Positions 8,095 to 17,637 of a DNA stretch of 32,247 bases are shown here, in pieces (position 1 is the first letter of the stretch; each line of letters begins with the position of its first letter). The translations under genes and the position numbers were made by a program. The notes under the pieces were generated by a model, which saw nothing but the letters and a program-made list of their open reading frames with translations, made no database searches and was not told where the DNA came from. Source of the DNA: Acidobacteriaceae bacterium (GTDB taxonomy: Bacteria; Acidobacteriota; Terriglobia; Terriglobales; Acidobacteriaceae); NCBI GenBank assembly GCA_003142935.1, contig PLOG01000141.1, positions 1 through 32,247 of the forward strand, written 5' to 3'.

Positions 8095-8664
8095 ATGAAC
8101 AATGAAAAAGGTGGTTCAGTGGCCGCTGCAAGCCAAGCTATCCTGTCGGCGGAAGGCCGCGATGTCCTCTCGCAATTGTTCGCGGAGCATCATCGGCGCG
8201 TTCTCTTAACAGCTTGCCGCATCACCGGCAACATGGCGGATGCCGAGGATGTGGCCCAGGCGGTGTTTCTTCGCCTGGCGAACAGCGAGGGTCAGCCCAT
8301 CGCGAGTGCCGGCAGCTATTTATACAGGGCAGCGATCAATGGAGCGCTCGATCTGCTGCGGCGGCAAAAAGCCGCTCCGGCAGAACCGTTGGAGGAGGCG
8401 GCAAACGAAGCCTTTGCCGGTCGTGGCAGTTCTCCCGAGGCAGAGGCTTCAAACAGGCAGCTCGGCGCATGGCTCAGGCTGGCGATCGGCGAATTGGCTC
8501 CGCGTGCGGCTGAAATGTTCACCTTGCGCTATCTGGAAGAGTTGGGGAATCGGGAGATCGCCGAGTTGATGGGAACTTCGCAGGCGGTTGTCGCTGTGAC
8601 CCTTCATCAGGCGCGATCCAGGCTGAAGAAACGACTCAGAGAATTGGAACGGGGAAAACCATGA
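8095..8664 (+). CDS. RNA polymerase sigma factor, sigma-70 ECF subfamily
   Basis: A 189-residue protein with the two-domain ECF layout. Region 2 is at about 25-90, with 'RITGNMADAEDVAQAVFLRL' matching the DAEDV-Q-VF helix that contacts core polymerase and the -10. Region 4 is at about 128-183, with 'MFTLRYLEELGNREIAELMG' and the helix-turn-helix 'TSQAVVAVTLHQARSRLKKRL'. Region 3 is absent, as expected. ATG at 8095 is chosen; an in-frame TTG at 8071 would add 8 residues and would overlap the inverted repeat. Its stop overlaps the start of the next gene (ATGA), so it is translationally coupled to the FecR/zinc-finger protein, its presumed anti-sigma factor. Autoregulation through 8022-8048 is likely but inferred. 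Confidence 0.92.
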   Translation: MNNEKGGSVAAASQAILSAEGRDVLSQLFAEHHRRVLLTACRITGNMADAEDVAQAVFLRLANSEGQPIASAGSYLYRAAINGALDLLRRQKAAPAEPLEEAANEAFAGRGSSPEAEASNRQLGAWLRLAIGELAPRAAEMFTLRYLEELGNREIAELMGTSQAVVAVTLHQARSRLKKRLRELERGKP

Positions 8665-11249
8665 GACGAGATGACGAGATGCTTCTGAATTCCGCTGTGC
8701 AGGCGGTGCACGCCGATGAACCCGACGCAGAACAGATTGCGGCGTCCGCCAAGCGAGTGGCCGGTCGCCTCGATATCGATTTCGATGCCGGCGCCATCAA
8801 CAGTTGCAGTGACGTGACTCATATGCTGCCTGCTTACCGGGCGAGAGATCTCTCCAGTGCCCGTTCGTTGTTGATCGAGGCTCATTTGCGCGACTGCAAT
8901 GCATGCCGCAGCAGGCTCCGTGACGCATCGCGGCCGGCAATCGTGAATTGGTCCGCGCCGAAGCCGGCACGCGCGTTTGATTGGAAACCCCGCCGAATTG
9001 GCTGGGCACTGGCCGCGGGCTTCGCGCTCATGGTTTGCACGTTGTTCCTCTACAAGGCCTATTGGCAAGTTCCGCCGGGAGTCCGGGCCGAGGTGCAATC
9101 GGTCGATGGATCTGCGTATCGCATCTCGAGTGCAGGCGATCGTCAGCTTTTTCCTGGAGACAAATTGACCGAGGGCGAGCACCTGCGCACGAGCGGAGGA
9201 TCGCATACCGTTCTTCGACTCACAGATGGATCGACCGTTGAGGTGAACGAAAGGAGCGACCTCGGAGTGGGCGCCAGGGGACGCAGCATGACCATCACGC
9301 TCGACAACGGAGCTGTCATCGTGCAGGCCGCCAAGCGCGACTTTGGTCATTTATATGTGCGGACGCCGGATTGCCGCGTCGCGGTCACAGGCACGGTCTT
9401 CTCAGTCAACGCTGGAATCAAAGGGTCGCGCGTGGCGGTCTTGCAGGGTTCTGTTCACGTTATGCATTCGGGAGTAGACGCACTGGTACAAGCCGGCGAT
9501 CAGGTGACAACGAGTGACAATCTGGGCCCGGCGCCGGTCGATCAGCAGATTTCCTGGAGCCACGATCGCGAAAAGTATCTGCCGTTGCTGGCGGAGTTTT
9601 CCGCACTTCGGAACAAGATCGAGCAGATTCCGTTTCCTCAGCCGAGATATTCGAGCGACCTGCTGCAGCGGGTTCCCACTGGCACCTTGCTCTACATCAG
9701 CATCCCCAACCTCGGCGACTTCCTAAGCCAGACAAGCAACATCTTCCACGACCAGTTGAAGGAGAGTCCGGCGCTTGAGCAATGGTGGACAAGCGGGCAT
9801 CGTAGCAACACAGCGGACCTTGACTCGCTGGTAGAAAAGCTTCACCGGATGAGCCAGTATCTCGGCGACGAGATTGTCATTGTTGGCGTCAACCAGCCCG
9901 GCAATCCCGGCTTCGCGGTGATTGCCGATGTAAAGCAGAGCGGTCTTGGCGATTTCCTCAAACAGCAGTTCCTGTCTTCGAATTCAACCCCTGGACTTGC
10001 TGTCCTCGACGAGAGTTCGCTGAATGCCGCGCGCTTCTCATCCCCCACAAAGGCCGGCGGCTACGCGCTCATCCGTCAGCACGAGGCTGTCTTTTCAAAC
10101 AACGCCGCTTTGCTGAAACAGGTGAACGCGCAGTTGAATGCCGGCGCGAGTGGCTTTGCGGTGGGGGATTTCGGACAACAGATCGCGGCCGCCTATAACC
10201 GCGGCGCCGGAATCATTCTGGCCGCGGATGTACATGAAATGATGCAGAACAGGGCTAATGCATCGCGCACAGATCTTGCTGGCAACAAGGCCCTCGTAAA
10301 CAGCGGGATGGATGAGGTTAGGTATTTAATTGCGGAGCATCGAGAATCGAATGGTCAGCCTGAAAACCACCTGAATCTGCAATTCGCCGGCACGCGTCAG
10401 CGGGTGGCATCATGGCTGTCCGCCCCAGCGCCGATGGGTTCGCTCGGCTTCATCACACCCAACGCGGCGGTTGCAGTGGCAGTGCTTTCGAAGGAACCGA
10501 GAGACATCGCCAACGACATCATGACCATGACCGAGCCGGATAAGAATGCGGAAAATGAGAAATGGAGCGAGGCTGAGGCCAAGCTTCAGATCAACTTCCG
10601 CGACGATCTGGCTTCCAGCCTGGGTGGCGAGTTTCTTTTGTCCCTTGATGGGCCGGTCCTCCCAACTCCCTCATGGAAGGCCGTCATTGAAGTACACAAC
10701 TCGGAGCGACTGGAACAGACCATTGAGCGATTGACCGAGTCGATTCGCAATCTGAACCAAAGCAAAGGCTCTCACGTGGTTGCAATCGAATCCAGCGAGG
10801 CCGGCGGTCAGCGTTTTTACTCAGTCCATGACCTCACTTCCGGCAATGTCCTGGCGCAATACACTTTCTCCGATGGCTACATGATTGTGGCGCCGAGCCG
10901 AGCCATTCTCATGCAGGCTCTGCAAACTCAAGCGAGCGGGGATTCCCTTGCCCGTGCTGCCGCGTTCAAGGCACTCCTTCCAAAGGACGGCAACGATAAC
11001 TATTCTGCCATTGCTTACCAGAATCTGAGCCCGGTGTTGACTCCACTTCTCTCCAATTTCAGCGGAGAGTCGGCGCAGGCTCTCAGTCAGCTTGCCGGGG
11101 ATGCCAGACCGACAGCGATTTGCGCGTGGGGAAAAGAAAACCGCATCGAAGTGGCAAGCGACAGCCGTTTGTTTGGATTCGATCTGTTTACCCTTGGAGC
11201 TATGATCGATTCCGGGAACAAGCATGCAACCGCGAACGTAAAAGAGTGA
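8661..11249 (+). CDS. FecR-domain transmembrane anti-sigma-like protein with long extracytoplasmic sensor
   Basis: An 862-residue protein. The N-terminal cytoplasmic part carries a zinc-finger anti-sigma motif: C49 and H75-x3-C79-x2-C82 ('HLRDCNACR'). One transmembrane segment follows at about 114-131. Residues about 140-285 form a FecR domain, with '[12 protein letters not shown]' and the hallmark '[10 protein letters not shown]' near 241-250. The remaining roughly 570 residues are extracytoplasmic, with '[18 protein letters not shown]' and 'SPALEQWW' resembling DUF3352-like proteins. FecR proteins usually stay below 400 residues, so this C-terminal extension is unusual. Adjacent to and coupled with the ECF sigma gene, it is best read as its membrane-spanning regulator, with the zinc finger holding the sigma factor and the outside part sensing the signal. 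No TonB receptor is nearby, so classical iron-citrate signalling is not supported. The ABC genes start 1 base after its stop. Confidence 0.85.
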   Translation: MRRDDEMLLNSAVQAVHADEPDAEQIAASAKRVAGRLDIDFDAGAINSCSDVTHMLPAYRARDLSSARSLLIEAHLRDCNACRSRLRDASRPAIVNWSAPKPARAFDWKPRRIGWALAAGFALMVCTLFLYKAYWQVPPGVRAEVQSVDGSAYRISSAGDRQLFPGDKLTEGEHLRTSGGSHTVLRLTDGSTVEVNERSDLGVGARGRSMTITLDNGAVIVQAAKRDFGHLYVRTPDCRVAVTGTVFSVNAGIKGSRVAVLQGSVHVMHSGVDALVQAGDQVTTSDNLGPAPVDQQISWSHDREKYLPLLAEFSALRNKIEQIPFPQPRYSSDLLQRVPTGTLLYISIPNLGDFLSQTSNIFHDQLKESPALEQWWTSGHRSNTADLDSLVEKLHRMSQYLGDEIVIVGVNQPGNPGFAVIADVKQSGLGDFLKQQFLSSNSTPGLAVLDESSLNAARFSSPTKAGGYALIRQHEAVFSNNAALLKQVNAQLNAGASGFAVGDFGQQIAAAYNRGAGIILAADVHEMMQNRANASRTDLAGNKALVNSGMDEVRYLIAEHRESNGQPENHLNLQFAGTRQRVASWLSAPAPMGSLGFITPNAAVAVAVLSKEPRDIANDIMTMTEPDKNAENEKWSEAEAKLQINFRDDLASSLGGEFLLSLDGPVLPTPSWKAVIEVHNSERLEQTIERLTESIRNLNQSKGSHVVAIESSEAGGQRFYSVHDLTSGNVLAQYTFSDGYMIVAPSRAILMQALQTQASGDSLARAAAFKALLPKDGNDNYSAIAYQNLSPVLTPLLSNFSGESAQALSQLAGDARPTAICAWGKENRIEVASDSRLFGFDLFTLGAMIDSGNKHATANVKE

Positions 11250-11250
11250 C

Positions 11251-12192
11251 ATGGGCATCGTCGATCTGAATGGATTGGAAGTCCGGCTCGGGAATCGCAT
11301 CGTACTCAATGGACTCACGGGGTCGTTGCAGGGCCAGGCGATCGGCCTGCTTGGCCCAAATGGCGCCGGAAAATCCACGCTGATTAACACGCTGCTGGGA
11401 TTTCATCCCCCTTCAAAGGGGACAGCGCGGGTGTTTGGGCTTGATTGTCAACGGGACAGGGCAGAGGTCCGCGGCGGAATAGGTTACATGCCGGAGAACG
11501 ATTCCTTCATAGGGAATATGAGTGGCGTGCGATTTGTTCGCTACATGGCCGAACTCGCGGGCCTGTCTGCCGGTGAAGCACTCGAGCGCGCCCATGAGGC
11601 GCTCTTCTATGTGGGGCTGGGCGAAGTGCGATACCGAAAGGTGAACACCTATTCGCTGGGGATGAAGCAACTCGTCAAGCTGGCTCAGGCGCTGGCGCAA
11701 GGTCCCCGGCTTCTGATTCTGGACGAGCCCACAAATGGCCTTGACCCGATTGCCCGCCAGCGCATGATTCAACTCATCAAGGAGATTCGCCAGCAAGGCA
11801 GCGTGCGGCTGCTTATCTCGTCGCATCTGCTTCGCGATATCGATGAAACGTGCGATGAGGTATTGATTCTGAAAGATGGACGCATTGCCGCTCTTTGCAA
11901 CATCGAAGAGGAACGCCGCTCCAACCGAAGCTTCATGGAACTGGAAACGGTCGGCGCCACGGAGAAATTCTCTGTGAGTATACGGGGACTTGGCTGCGAA
12001 TGCGCGTGCTTCCCCGGAGGACGAATCAAGCTGGTGATTCCGGACCACATCGAAGCGCGCGATCTTTATGTCATCGCATCGGAACAGGGAGTCCAGATCC
12101 GGCGCATGAACCGGCGGCGCGACTCGCTTGAAGATATCTTCCTCAGGGCGATGGACAACGAGTTGGGGCGAGCGGATCATGTCAGTCTATAA
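11251..12192 (+). CDS. ABC transporter ATP-binding protein (ABC-2 exporter type), copy 1
   Basis: A 313-residue nucleotide-binding subunit. Walker A 'GPNGAGKST' is at 35-43, the signature 'YSLGMKQ' at 134-140, and Walker B plus the catalytic glutamate 'LLILDEP' at 154-160, followed by the D-loop 'NGLDP' and the switch histidine in 'LLISSHLL'. The 'GYMPEND' at the Q-loop position is of the CcmA/NatA exporter kind. The last 90 residues form a C-terminal extension common in such exporters. ATG lies 1 base after the FecR gene stop. The 3' end overlaps the following permease gene by 14 bases, so the pair should be made together. The cargo is unknown. Confidence 0.93.
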   Translation: MGIVDLNGLEVRLGNRIVLNGLTGSLQGQAIGLLGPNGAGKSTLINTLLGFHPPSKGTARVFGLDCQRDRAEVRGGIGYMPENDSFIGNMSGVRFVRYMAELAGLSAGEALERAHEALFYVGLGEVRYRKVNTYSLGMKQLVKLAQALAQGPRLLILDEPTNGLDPIARQRMIQLIKEIRQQGSVRLLISSHLLRDIDETCDEVLILKDGRIAALCNIEEERRSNRSFMELETVGATEKFSVSIRGLGCECACFPGGRIKLVIPDHIEARDLYVIASEQGVQIRRMNRRRDSLEDIFLRAMDNELGRADHVSL

Positions 12193-13054
12193 ACACATTT
12201 ATCGCGCTTATGACGGCAAGGTGACTCCGGTGTGGACACGTGTCTTTGTGCTCGCACGGTACGGGTTCGCCGAAGCCTGGTCCTCGAAGATTACGATTGG
12301 GCTCTTCACGTTGTGCCTGTTGCCTCCCATCGTTTTTCTGATCGGGATCTATCTCGCAAACAACTCGATTGCAAGAGCTTTGATGGGTGGGCTAGACCCC
12401 CAGGGTCTACCCATCAATGCCAGGTTCTTTCTCATACTCCTCGAGGTTCAATCCTGGTTTGCGCTGGCCCTGACCTCATGGATCGCGCCCCGGCTGATTA
12501 CGTTCGATCTTGCCGATAACGCACTGCCGATCCTGCTCAGTCATCCCATCTCGCGCTTTGGTTATGTGCTGGGCAAACTCATCGCGCTCCTTGCGTCGCT
12601 CTCGGTTGTCACCTGGACTCCGTGCCTCCTGCTTTTCGCTTATCAGAGTTACTCCTCTCCGCTGCCGTGGGCCGCGGCAAATCTTCAAATTGCCGCCGGC
12701 CTGCTGGCGGGAGAACTGATCTGGATTGCATTCCTCTCCATCCTCGGGCTGGCTGTGTCTTCGTGGGTCAAGTGGAGAGTCGCGGCCACTGGCGCCATTT
12801 TCGCGGCGGTTTTTGTGCCGGCCGGCGTAGGGGGCATTGTAACCGGAGTGCTGAGGACAAAATGGGGTTTCCTGCTCAACATTCCATTCATGATGACCTC
12901 CCTCTGGCAACGATTGCTTGGAGCCCCTGAATCCGCCAGGGCGAACTTTTATCTGCCGACCGGGGCTATTGTAGCCACGCTGGTTCTGGCTTGCTTCATC
13001 TGCGCGGCCATGCTGAATGCACGCATCCGCGCTCGCGAGGTGGTACGCGGATGA
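12179..13054 (+). CDS. ABC-2 type transporter permease, copy 1
   Basis: A 291-residue membrane protein with about six hydrophobic helices. The cytoplasmic-loop sequence '[19 protein letters not shown]' is the pattern seen in ABC-2 permeases of the NosY/NatB kind, where 'S(H/R)PISR' follows an acidic stretch. ATG at 12179 is chosen because it overlaps the ATPase gene end and starts '[14 protein letters not shown]'; a start 17 codons upstream is possible but lies entirely within the ATPase gene. Its stop overlaps the next ATPase start (ATGA). Together with the upstream ATPase it forms one exporter unit. Confidence 0.88.
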   Translation: MSVYKHIYRAYDGKVTPVWTRVFVLARYGFAEAWSSKITIGLFTLCLLPPIVFLIGIYLANNSIARALMGGLDPQGLPINARFFLILLEVQSWFALALTSWIAPRLITFDLADNALPILLSHPISRFGYVLGKLIALLASLSVVTWTPCLLLFAYQSYSSPLPWAAANLQIAAGLLAGELIWIAFLSILGLAVSSWVKWRVAATGAIFAAVFVPAGVGGIVTGVLRTKWGFLLNIPFMMTSLWQRLLGAPESARANFYLPTGAIVATLVLACFICAAMLNARIRAREVVRG

Positions 13055-13992
13055 ATGACCAGATCATCTTCGAGAATGTTTCCAAGTTCTATGGCGAGGT
13101 TCTCGGCGTGAACCGCATCTCGCTCTCCATTCCGCCGGGAATCACGACTCTGGTGGGCCCCAACGGATCCGGCAAAACAACGCTCATGAATCTCATGACG
13201 GGGTTGGTTCAGCCTTCGAGCGGGCGCATCTCGGTGATGGGACTCTCTCCCGTCAATGCGCCTGAATTGTTTTGCATCCTTGGCTATTGCGCGCAATTCG
13301 ACTCCTTCCCGCGCGGAATCACCGGATGGCAGTTTATCTTCGACAGTCTCATGCTCCACGGAATGAGCGAGGCCGAGGCCGTTGAACTGACTATTGAGTC
13401 TCTCGAACGCGTACAGCTTGGCGATGCGGCGGGGCGAAAAATCGCGGGCTACAGCAAAGGCATGCGCCAGAAGGTCAGGCTGGCCCAGGCCATTGCGCAT
13501 CACCCCAGGGTCCTGGTTCTCGACGAGCCGCTGAACGGCCTCGACCCCATGGCCAGGGCTGAATCCATCGCGCTCTTTCAGGAACTTGGCCGGCAGGGAA
13601 TGCATCTGTTGATCTCCAGCCACATTCTCGACGAGGTCGACCGCATTTCGGATCGCGTTGTCCTTATCGCCGGCGGATACCTGGTGGCCGAAGGAAGCAT
13701 TCAGCAGGTCAGGCATGAAGTGCGGGAAAAGCCGATGCAGGTTCTGATTCGTTGCGATCGGCCTGCGCTGCTAGCGGCGAAGATGTTCTCAGTCAACCAC
13801 TGCGTTGAGGCCAGATTGCATGCGGATGGAAAAGGTGTGTTTCTTCGCACCGGGGACATTGACCAGTTCTATTCCATGCTCAACGGAATTGCGGCGGAGG
13901 GGCTTGTCAAAATGGAGTCGGTGGCGCCGGCCGACGATGACGCCAGTGCCATCTACCAATATCTGATCGGTTCAAGCGGGGGTACGTCATGA
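13051..13992 (+). CDS. ABC transporter ATP-binding protein (ABC-2 exporter type), copy 2
   Basis: A 313-residue ATPase with Walker A 'GPNGSGKTT' (36-44), signature 'YSKGMRQ' (134-140), Walker B 'VLVLDEP' (154-160), D-loop 'NGLDP' and the H-loop in 'LLISSHIL'. Length and motif positions are the same as in the first ATPase of the operon, suggesting the two pairs arose by duplication, although the sequences have diverged. The Q-loop here has a true glutamine ('GYCAQFDSF'), unlike copy 1. The ATG overlaps the preceding permease stop, and its own stop overlaps the next permease start (ATGATG region), so all genes are coupled. Confidence 0.93.
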   Translation: MNDQIIFENVSKFYGEVLGVNRISLSIPPGITTLVGPNGSGKTTLMNLMTGLVQPSSGRISVMGLSPVNAPELFCILGYCAQFDSFPRGITGWQFIFDSLMLHGMSEAEAVELTIESLERVQLGDAAGRKIAGYSKGMRQKVRLAQAIAHHPRVLVLDEPLNGLDPMARAESIALFQELGRQGMHLLISSHILDEVDRISDRVVLIAGGYLVAEGSIQQVRHEVREKPMQVLIRCDRPALLAAKMFSVNHCVEARLHADGKGVFLRTGDIDQFYSMLNGIAAEGLVKMESVAPADDDASAIYQYLIGSSGGTS

Positions 13993-14852
13993 TGGAGGTG
14001 GTGGGCAAATTCCTGAGGAGTCTGACACAACAGCCATGGGGACTGTGGTGGATACAGGCGCGGCGCCTGATTCGCATCGAAGTAAGAAGAAACCTCTTCA
14101 CGTGGAAAGCGGGCTGGGTTTACTTTCTTGCTTTCATTCCCACACTCATCATCCTCATTCATTTATCCGTGGATAGGCATCCGGCATTCGCGATAAGCGA
14201 GGATACCAGTGTTTTAGCAGGAATCGTCCAGCTTTATTACATCCGGCTCGGAGTCTTCTTTGGCTGCCTGGGCATCTTTTCCCGTCTGATCCGCGGAGAG
14301 ATGATCGAGCGCAGCTTGCACTTCTACCTTCTATCTCCCGTGAGGCGGGAGGTGCTTCTGCTGAGCAAGTTCGTGGCAGGATGTATTAGCGCGGTACTGC
14401 TGTTTGGAAGTGCAATCGCCGCTGATTTCGCGTTGATGTATGCCGGCTTCGGCGCTGCCGGAACAGACTACGTTTTCAATGGCCCCGGCCTCGGTCAGTT
14501 GGAGTCTTATTTGGCGATCATCGTGCTCGCCTGCCTGGGGTACGGAGCGATATTTCTTCTCCTAAGCATGATGTTCAGGAATCCCACTCCGGCCGCAATG
14601 CTTGTCCTTGGCTGGGAGGCGATCAACCCAGTTTTGCCTTCTCTGCTCCAGAAGCTCAGCGTTGCCTCCTACCTTCGCCACCTGATGCCGGTCAGTGTCT
14701 CCGCCCATGGTATTTTCGCGCTCCTTACGGTCGAGACCGAGCCAGTATCCGCCTGGGCGGCGGCTTTAGGTTTGCTGCTTCTGATCATTGCGGTGCTGTT
14801 TTACGCCTGCTATCGGGTTCGTACGCTGGAGATCAGGTACACGACCGATTAG
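13989..14852 (+). CDS. ABC-2 type transporter permease, copy 2
   Basis: A 287-residue membrane protein with about six hydrophobic helices. It contains '[20 protein letters not shown]' followed by 'LLSKFVAG', the equivalent of the 'SRPISR...GK' loop of ABC-2 permeases. It differs clearly from the first permease, so the operon probably makes either two separate exporters or one hetero-oligomeric exporter. It is the last gene of the operon. Downstream, a short hairpin (AGCGG/CCGCT, 14869-14885) could weakly terminate, but there is no T-run. The next gene is convergent (purN). Confidence 0.87.
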   Translation: MMEVVGKFLRSLTQQPWGLWWIQARRLIRIEVRRNLFTWKAGWVYFLAFIPTLIILIHLSVDRHPAFAISEDTSVLAGIVQLYYIRLGVFFGCLGIFSRLIRGEMIERSLHFYLLSPVRREVLLLSKFVAGCISAVLLFGSAIAADFALMYAGFGAAGTDYVFNGPGLGQLESYLAIIVLACLGYGAIFLLLSMMFRNPTPAAMLVLGWEAINPVLPSLLQKLSVASYLRHLMPVSVSAHGIFALLTVETEPVSAWAAALGLLLLIIAVLFYACYRVRTLEIRYTTD

Positions 14853-14987
14853 CTGAAGGATGAACAGCAGCGGGGCAGCGCCGCTCGCTCAAGCCCCAAT
14901 CGAAGCGAGTAAAGCAAACGTCATCCGCCCGCAAATGCCTGGGACCTGCGCTCGCGAATCGGAATCTTGTTTCCCCAGAGCGCCACC

Positions 14988-15596
14988 TCAGGCCGCGCCC
15001 TTCTTCATAAACCGCCGGCCGCGTATCTCATAGTCTCCGCTCGCCACCATTCCAATCGCTTCGCTGTATGCGATATGTTCCTCGGCCAGAATTCGCTCCG
15101 CCAGCGAGTGCGCATCGTCGCTCTCTAACACCGTAATCGCTCTCTGCACCACGATCACACCATGATCCAGATCTTCGTCCACAAAGTGCACCGTGCAGCC
15201 GGCCACCTTCACCCCATAGGCAAATGCCTGTTCCTGCGCCTCCAACCCAGGGAACGCCGGCAGCAGCGACGGATGAATATTCAGAATTCGATTCGGAAAC
15301 GCCGCCACAAACTCCGCCGATAGCAGCCGCATATACCCTGCCAGGCAAACCAGGTCCACAGTGTGCGCCTTCAGGCAGGCGATTACATCGGCGTCGTGTT
15401 CGGCTCTCTTGCGGCCTTTTGAAACAAGAATCTCATGCGGCAGTCCCAGTTCCCGCGCAGCCTTCAGCCCTGCGGCATCGGCAACGTTTGAAACCACTAC
15501 GGAAATCTCAACGCCCTTCAATCTTCCAGCCCGTATCGCTTCCGCGATCGCCAGAAAGTTCGACCCTCGTCCCGACAGCAAGATCCCCAGGCGCAT
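14988..15596 (-). CDS. purN: Phosphoribosylglycinamide formyltransferase (GART)
   Basis: Transfers a formyl group from 10-formyl-tetrahydrofolate to glycinamide ribonucleotide, the third step of de novo purine synthesis, in the cytoplasm. With ATG at 15596 the protein has 202 residues. The phosphate-binding 'GRGSN' is at 9-13, and the catalytic triad N106, H108 and D144 falls at the same numbers as in the E. coli enzyme ('NIHPSLLPAF', 'DEDLDHG'). That agreement is why this start is preferred over the upstream in-frame ATG at 15632, which overlaps the purM stop (ATGA) and would add 12 residues. It is co-transcribed with purM, which lies directly upstream. Confidence 0.95.
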   Translation of the reverse strand: MRLGILLSGRGSNFLAIAEAIRAGRLKGVEISVVVSNVADAAGLKAARELGLPHEILVSKGRKRAEHDADVIACLKAHTVDLVCLAGYMRLLSAEFVAAFPNRILNIHPSLLPAFPGLEAQEQAFAYGVKVAGCTVHFVDEDLDHGVIVVQRAITVLESDDAHSLAERILAEEHIAYSEAIGMVASGDYEIRGRRFMKKGAA

Positions 15597-15628
15597 GTTC
15601 TCGCCGCCTGCATGCCGTTCTGAACCGC

Positions 15629-16750
15629 TCATGTGTACTGCACCCGCCGCTCGCCCTTCACCACCCGCCCAATCACGTGAAATTTCTCTTCAGCTCGATC
15701 CAGCAGATTCTTTGCCCGTATAAATTTAGCCGCGGGAATCGCTGCAATCAGCCCAATACCCATGTTGAACGTGCGCATCATTTCCTCTTGCGAGACCTGA
15801 CCAAGCTCGCGCAGATGTTCGAAGATCGGCAAAACCGGCCACGAACCAATCTCGATCTGCGCTCCCGTATTTTTAGGCAAAATCCGTGGCAGATTCTCCG
15901 TGATCCCACCCCCCGTAATGTGCGCCATCCCCGTCGTCAGTCCCGCCGTCACCAGCTTCTGAATCACATGCAGATAGCTGCGATGCGTCTTCATCAGCGC
16001 TGCCCCAGCCTTTTCCTTGATCGCAGTCACGTACTGCGTTGGCTTGTATCCAGCCACCTCAAACAGCAGCTTGCGCGCCAGCGAGTAGCCATTCGTATGC
16101 AACCCGGTCGACGACAGCCCGATCAGTACATCGCCAGCCTTGATGCCGGCTCCGGTCAACAGCTTGTCGCGATCGACCGCGCCCACTATAAACCCCGCCA
16201 GATCGTACTCGCCGTCCGCATAGAACCCCGGCATCTGCGCGGTCTCTCCGCCAATCAGTGCGCATCCATTGGCCCTGCAGGCGTCAGCCAAGCCCGTCAC
16301 CACGCTCTCCGCCACCTCCGGGTCAAGCTTCCCCGTCGCCAGGTAGTCCAGAAAGAAAAGCGGCGTCGCCCCCTGGACCGCAATATCGTTCACGCAATGG
16401 TTCACCAGGTCCGCGCCCACCGTCCCGTGCAACCCCAGTTCGAACGCCACCTTCAGCTTGGTCCCCACCCCATCCGCCGAGCTCACCAGAATCGGGTTCT
16501 TCCAGCGTTGCAAATCCAGCCGGAACAGCGCGCCGAACCCCCCAATCCCTCCCAAGACATTGCGGTTAAAGGTTTTCTGCGCCAGAAATTTAATGCGCTC
16601 CTTGGCGCGATCGCCTCGGCTGATGTCAACTCCGGCGTCGGCGTACGTCACGGATTTTTGTTTGGGTTCGTCAGGCACTTTAAGGACTTTCTGAGCGTGG
16701 AATGTAGGCCGGCGCGGATGCCCGGAAAGGTCGATTCTAGCAGCATTCAT
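15629..16750 (-). CDS. purM: Phosphoribosylformylglycinamidine cyclo-ligase (AIR synthetase)
   Basis: Closes the imidazole ring to make 5-aminoimidazole ribonucleotide with ATP, the fifth step of purine synthesis. Of 373 residues, the core starts at 'VTYADAGVDISRGDRA' (about 34). 'VSSADGVGTK' (89-98) and 'GGETAQMPGFY' (167-177) are the family's ATP/substrate-binding motifs, and 'STGLHTNGYSLAR' is also diagnostic. The first 30 residues are an extension compared with the usual 345-residue enzyme. The ATG at 16750 is the only ATG, but a GTG at 16678 would give a more standard N-terminus. It is followed by purN with a 4-base overlap. I saw no purine riboswitch in the 126-base upstream gap. Confidence 0.96.
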   Translation of the reverse strand: MNAARIDLSGHPRRPTFHAQKVLKVPDEPKQKSVTYADAGVDISRGDRAKERIKFLAQKTFNRNVLGGIGGFGALFRLDLQRWKNPILVSSADGVGTKLKVAFELGLHGTVGADLVNHCVNDIAVQGATPLFFLDYLATGKLDPEVAESVVTGLADACRANGCALIGGETAQMPGFYADGEYDLAGFIVGAVDRDKLLTGAGIKAGDVLIGLSSTGLHTNGYSLARKLLFEVAGYKPTQYVTAIKEKAGAALMKTHRSYLHVIQKLVTAGLTTGMAHITGGGITENLPRILPKNTGAQIEIGSWPVLPIFEHLRELGQVSQEEMMRTFNMGIGLIAAIPAAKFIRAKNLLDRAEEKFHVIGRVVKGERRVQYT

Positions 16751-16876
16751 CGGCCACGAATTCCACCGCCCTCCGACCTAACGGCCGCCCCCGATCAACC
16801 CCTATGCCAAGAAATGACAAGCCGGCTTGACATTTTTCTGCCTCCACGCTACTCTGTTTTGGAAAGTCAGCTTTAC

Positions 16877-17089
16877 ATGACGCCCTCAATCTCAAACCGT
16901 GTCAAAGAGCTCCGCAACGCTCGCGGATGGACCCAGGAGCAGCTCGCTCACGCCGTCGGTGTCTCCCGCCAGAGCATCAACTCCATCGAGCGCAACCGCT
17001 ACGTCCCCAGCCTCGAACTGGCTCTCATCTTCGCCCGAACCTTCGCCTGTCCCACCGACCGCATCTTCCAGTTGGAGAACCCACAATGA
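16877..17089 (+). CDS. XRE/Cro-CI family small transcriptional regulator
   Basis: A 70-residue protein that is almost entirely one helix-turn-helix domain: 'RVKELRNARGWTQEQLAHAV' then 'GVSRQSINSIERNRYVPSLE'. This matches the compact YozG-like XRE regulators that accompany small membrane proteins in many bacteria. It is divergent from purM. Its stop overlaps the start of the next small membrane protein (ATGA), so the two are coupled and the regulator probably controls the membrane-protein genes downstream and itself. A long open frame upstream in the same phase is antisense to purM and is not part of it. Confidence 0.88.
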   Translation: MTPSISNRVKELRNARGWTQEQLAHAVGVSRQSINSIERNRYVPSLELALIFARTFACPTDRIFQLENPQ

Positions 17090-17325
17090 CTCATCCCATT
17101 CTCAGCAGAATTCCCGTCCTGCGCAGATTCGTCGATGAACGCTTCCTCGAGCACCGCCGCCGTTCCTCCTCGATTGCCGGTATCGTTGCCGCATGCCTTG
17201 CTGTCGCCCTCTTCGAATACCGCTTCTTCTGGGACCACATCTGGAGTTGGGACCTCTTCGCCCTCGCCATCAGCTTTGTAGTCATCAAGATGTCGTTGTT
17301 CACCTGGTTCCGCATCAAAGACTGA
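17086..17325 (+). CDS. Small membrane protein, two predicted helices (XRE-linked)
   Basis: A 79-residue hypothetical protein. A basic N-terminal stretch with 'RRFVDERFLEHRRRSSS' (13-29) is followed by two hydrophobic helices (about 30-47 and 56-73) joined by an aromatic loop 'YRFFWDHIWSWD'. Its ATG overlaps the XRE gene stop, which supports it being real. I do not recognise a function. Small membrane partners of this kind are often found with XRE regulators and may transmit membrane state to them, but that is inference. Confidence 0.75.
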   Translation: MTHPILSRIPVLRRFVDERFLEHRRRSSSIAGIVAACLAVALFEYRFFWDHIWSWDLFALAISFVVIKMSLFTWFRIKD

Positions 17326-17346
17326 AACCCATAAGGAGATCTGGCC

Positions 17347-17571
17347 ATGCGCCTCGCAAGAAGAAACCTCACCCCGAAAGGCCGCCGCTTCCTCGTCAGC
17401 GGTAGTCTCTGCCTCTCGGCCAGCCTCATCCTGTCGATCTTTGACAAAGACCTCGGTCTGCAGCACGCAGCCCTCTACGATGCGCTTCGCGGATTCCTTC
17501 TCGGCCTCGCCATCGTCTTCAACTTCGCTGCCATGCGCCTGGCCCGTAATTGCCCCCAAAACCAACCCTGA
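17347..17571 (+). CDS. Small membrane protein, two predicted helices, paralogue A
   Basis: A 74-residue hypothetical protein with a good ribosome site (AAGGAGAT, 17332-17339) shortly before the ATG. The N-terminus is basic ('RLARRNLTPKGRRFL'), followed by helices at about 16-32 and 45-64. 'DALRGFLLGLAIVFN' in the second helix resembles 'DFFRGFMFGLAIALE' in the protein encoded at 17638-17889, so the two look paralogous. Same strand as, and 21 bases after, the preceding gene. Function unknown. Confidence 0.7.
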   Translation: MRLARRNLTPKGRRFLVSGSLCLSASLILSIFDKDLGLQHAALYDALRGFLLGLAIVFNFAAMRLARNCPQNQP

Positions 17572-17637
17572 ACTTCTCTCTTCAATCGATTCTCAACGTC
17601 GCTGTATCATCAGCGTCAGAACATCGGAGTTCCACAA

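Noticed and set aside
16751-16876. Purine riboswitch upstream of purM
   Set aside because: No conserved three-way-junction sequences were seen in the 126 bases.
15224-17089. 621-codon plus-strand frame ending in the XRE domain
   Set aside because: The first 550 codons are antisense to purN and purM and are not protein-like. Only the last 70 codons (from 16877) are a real gene.
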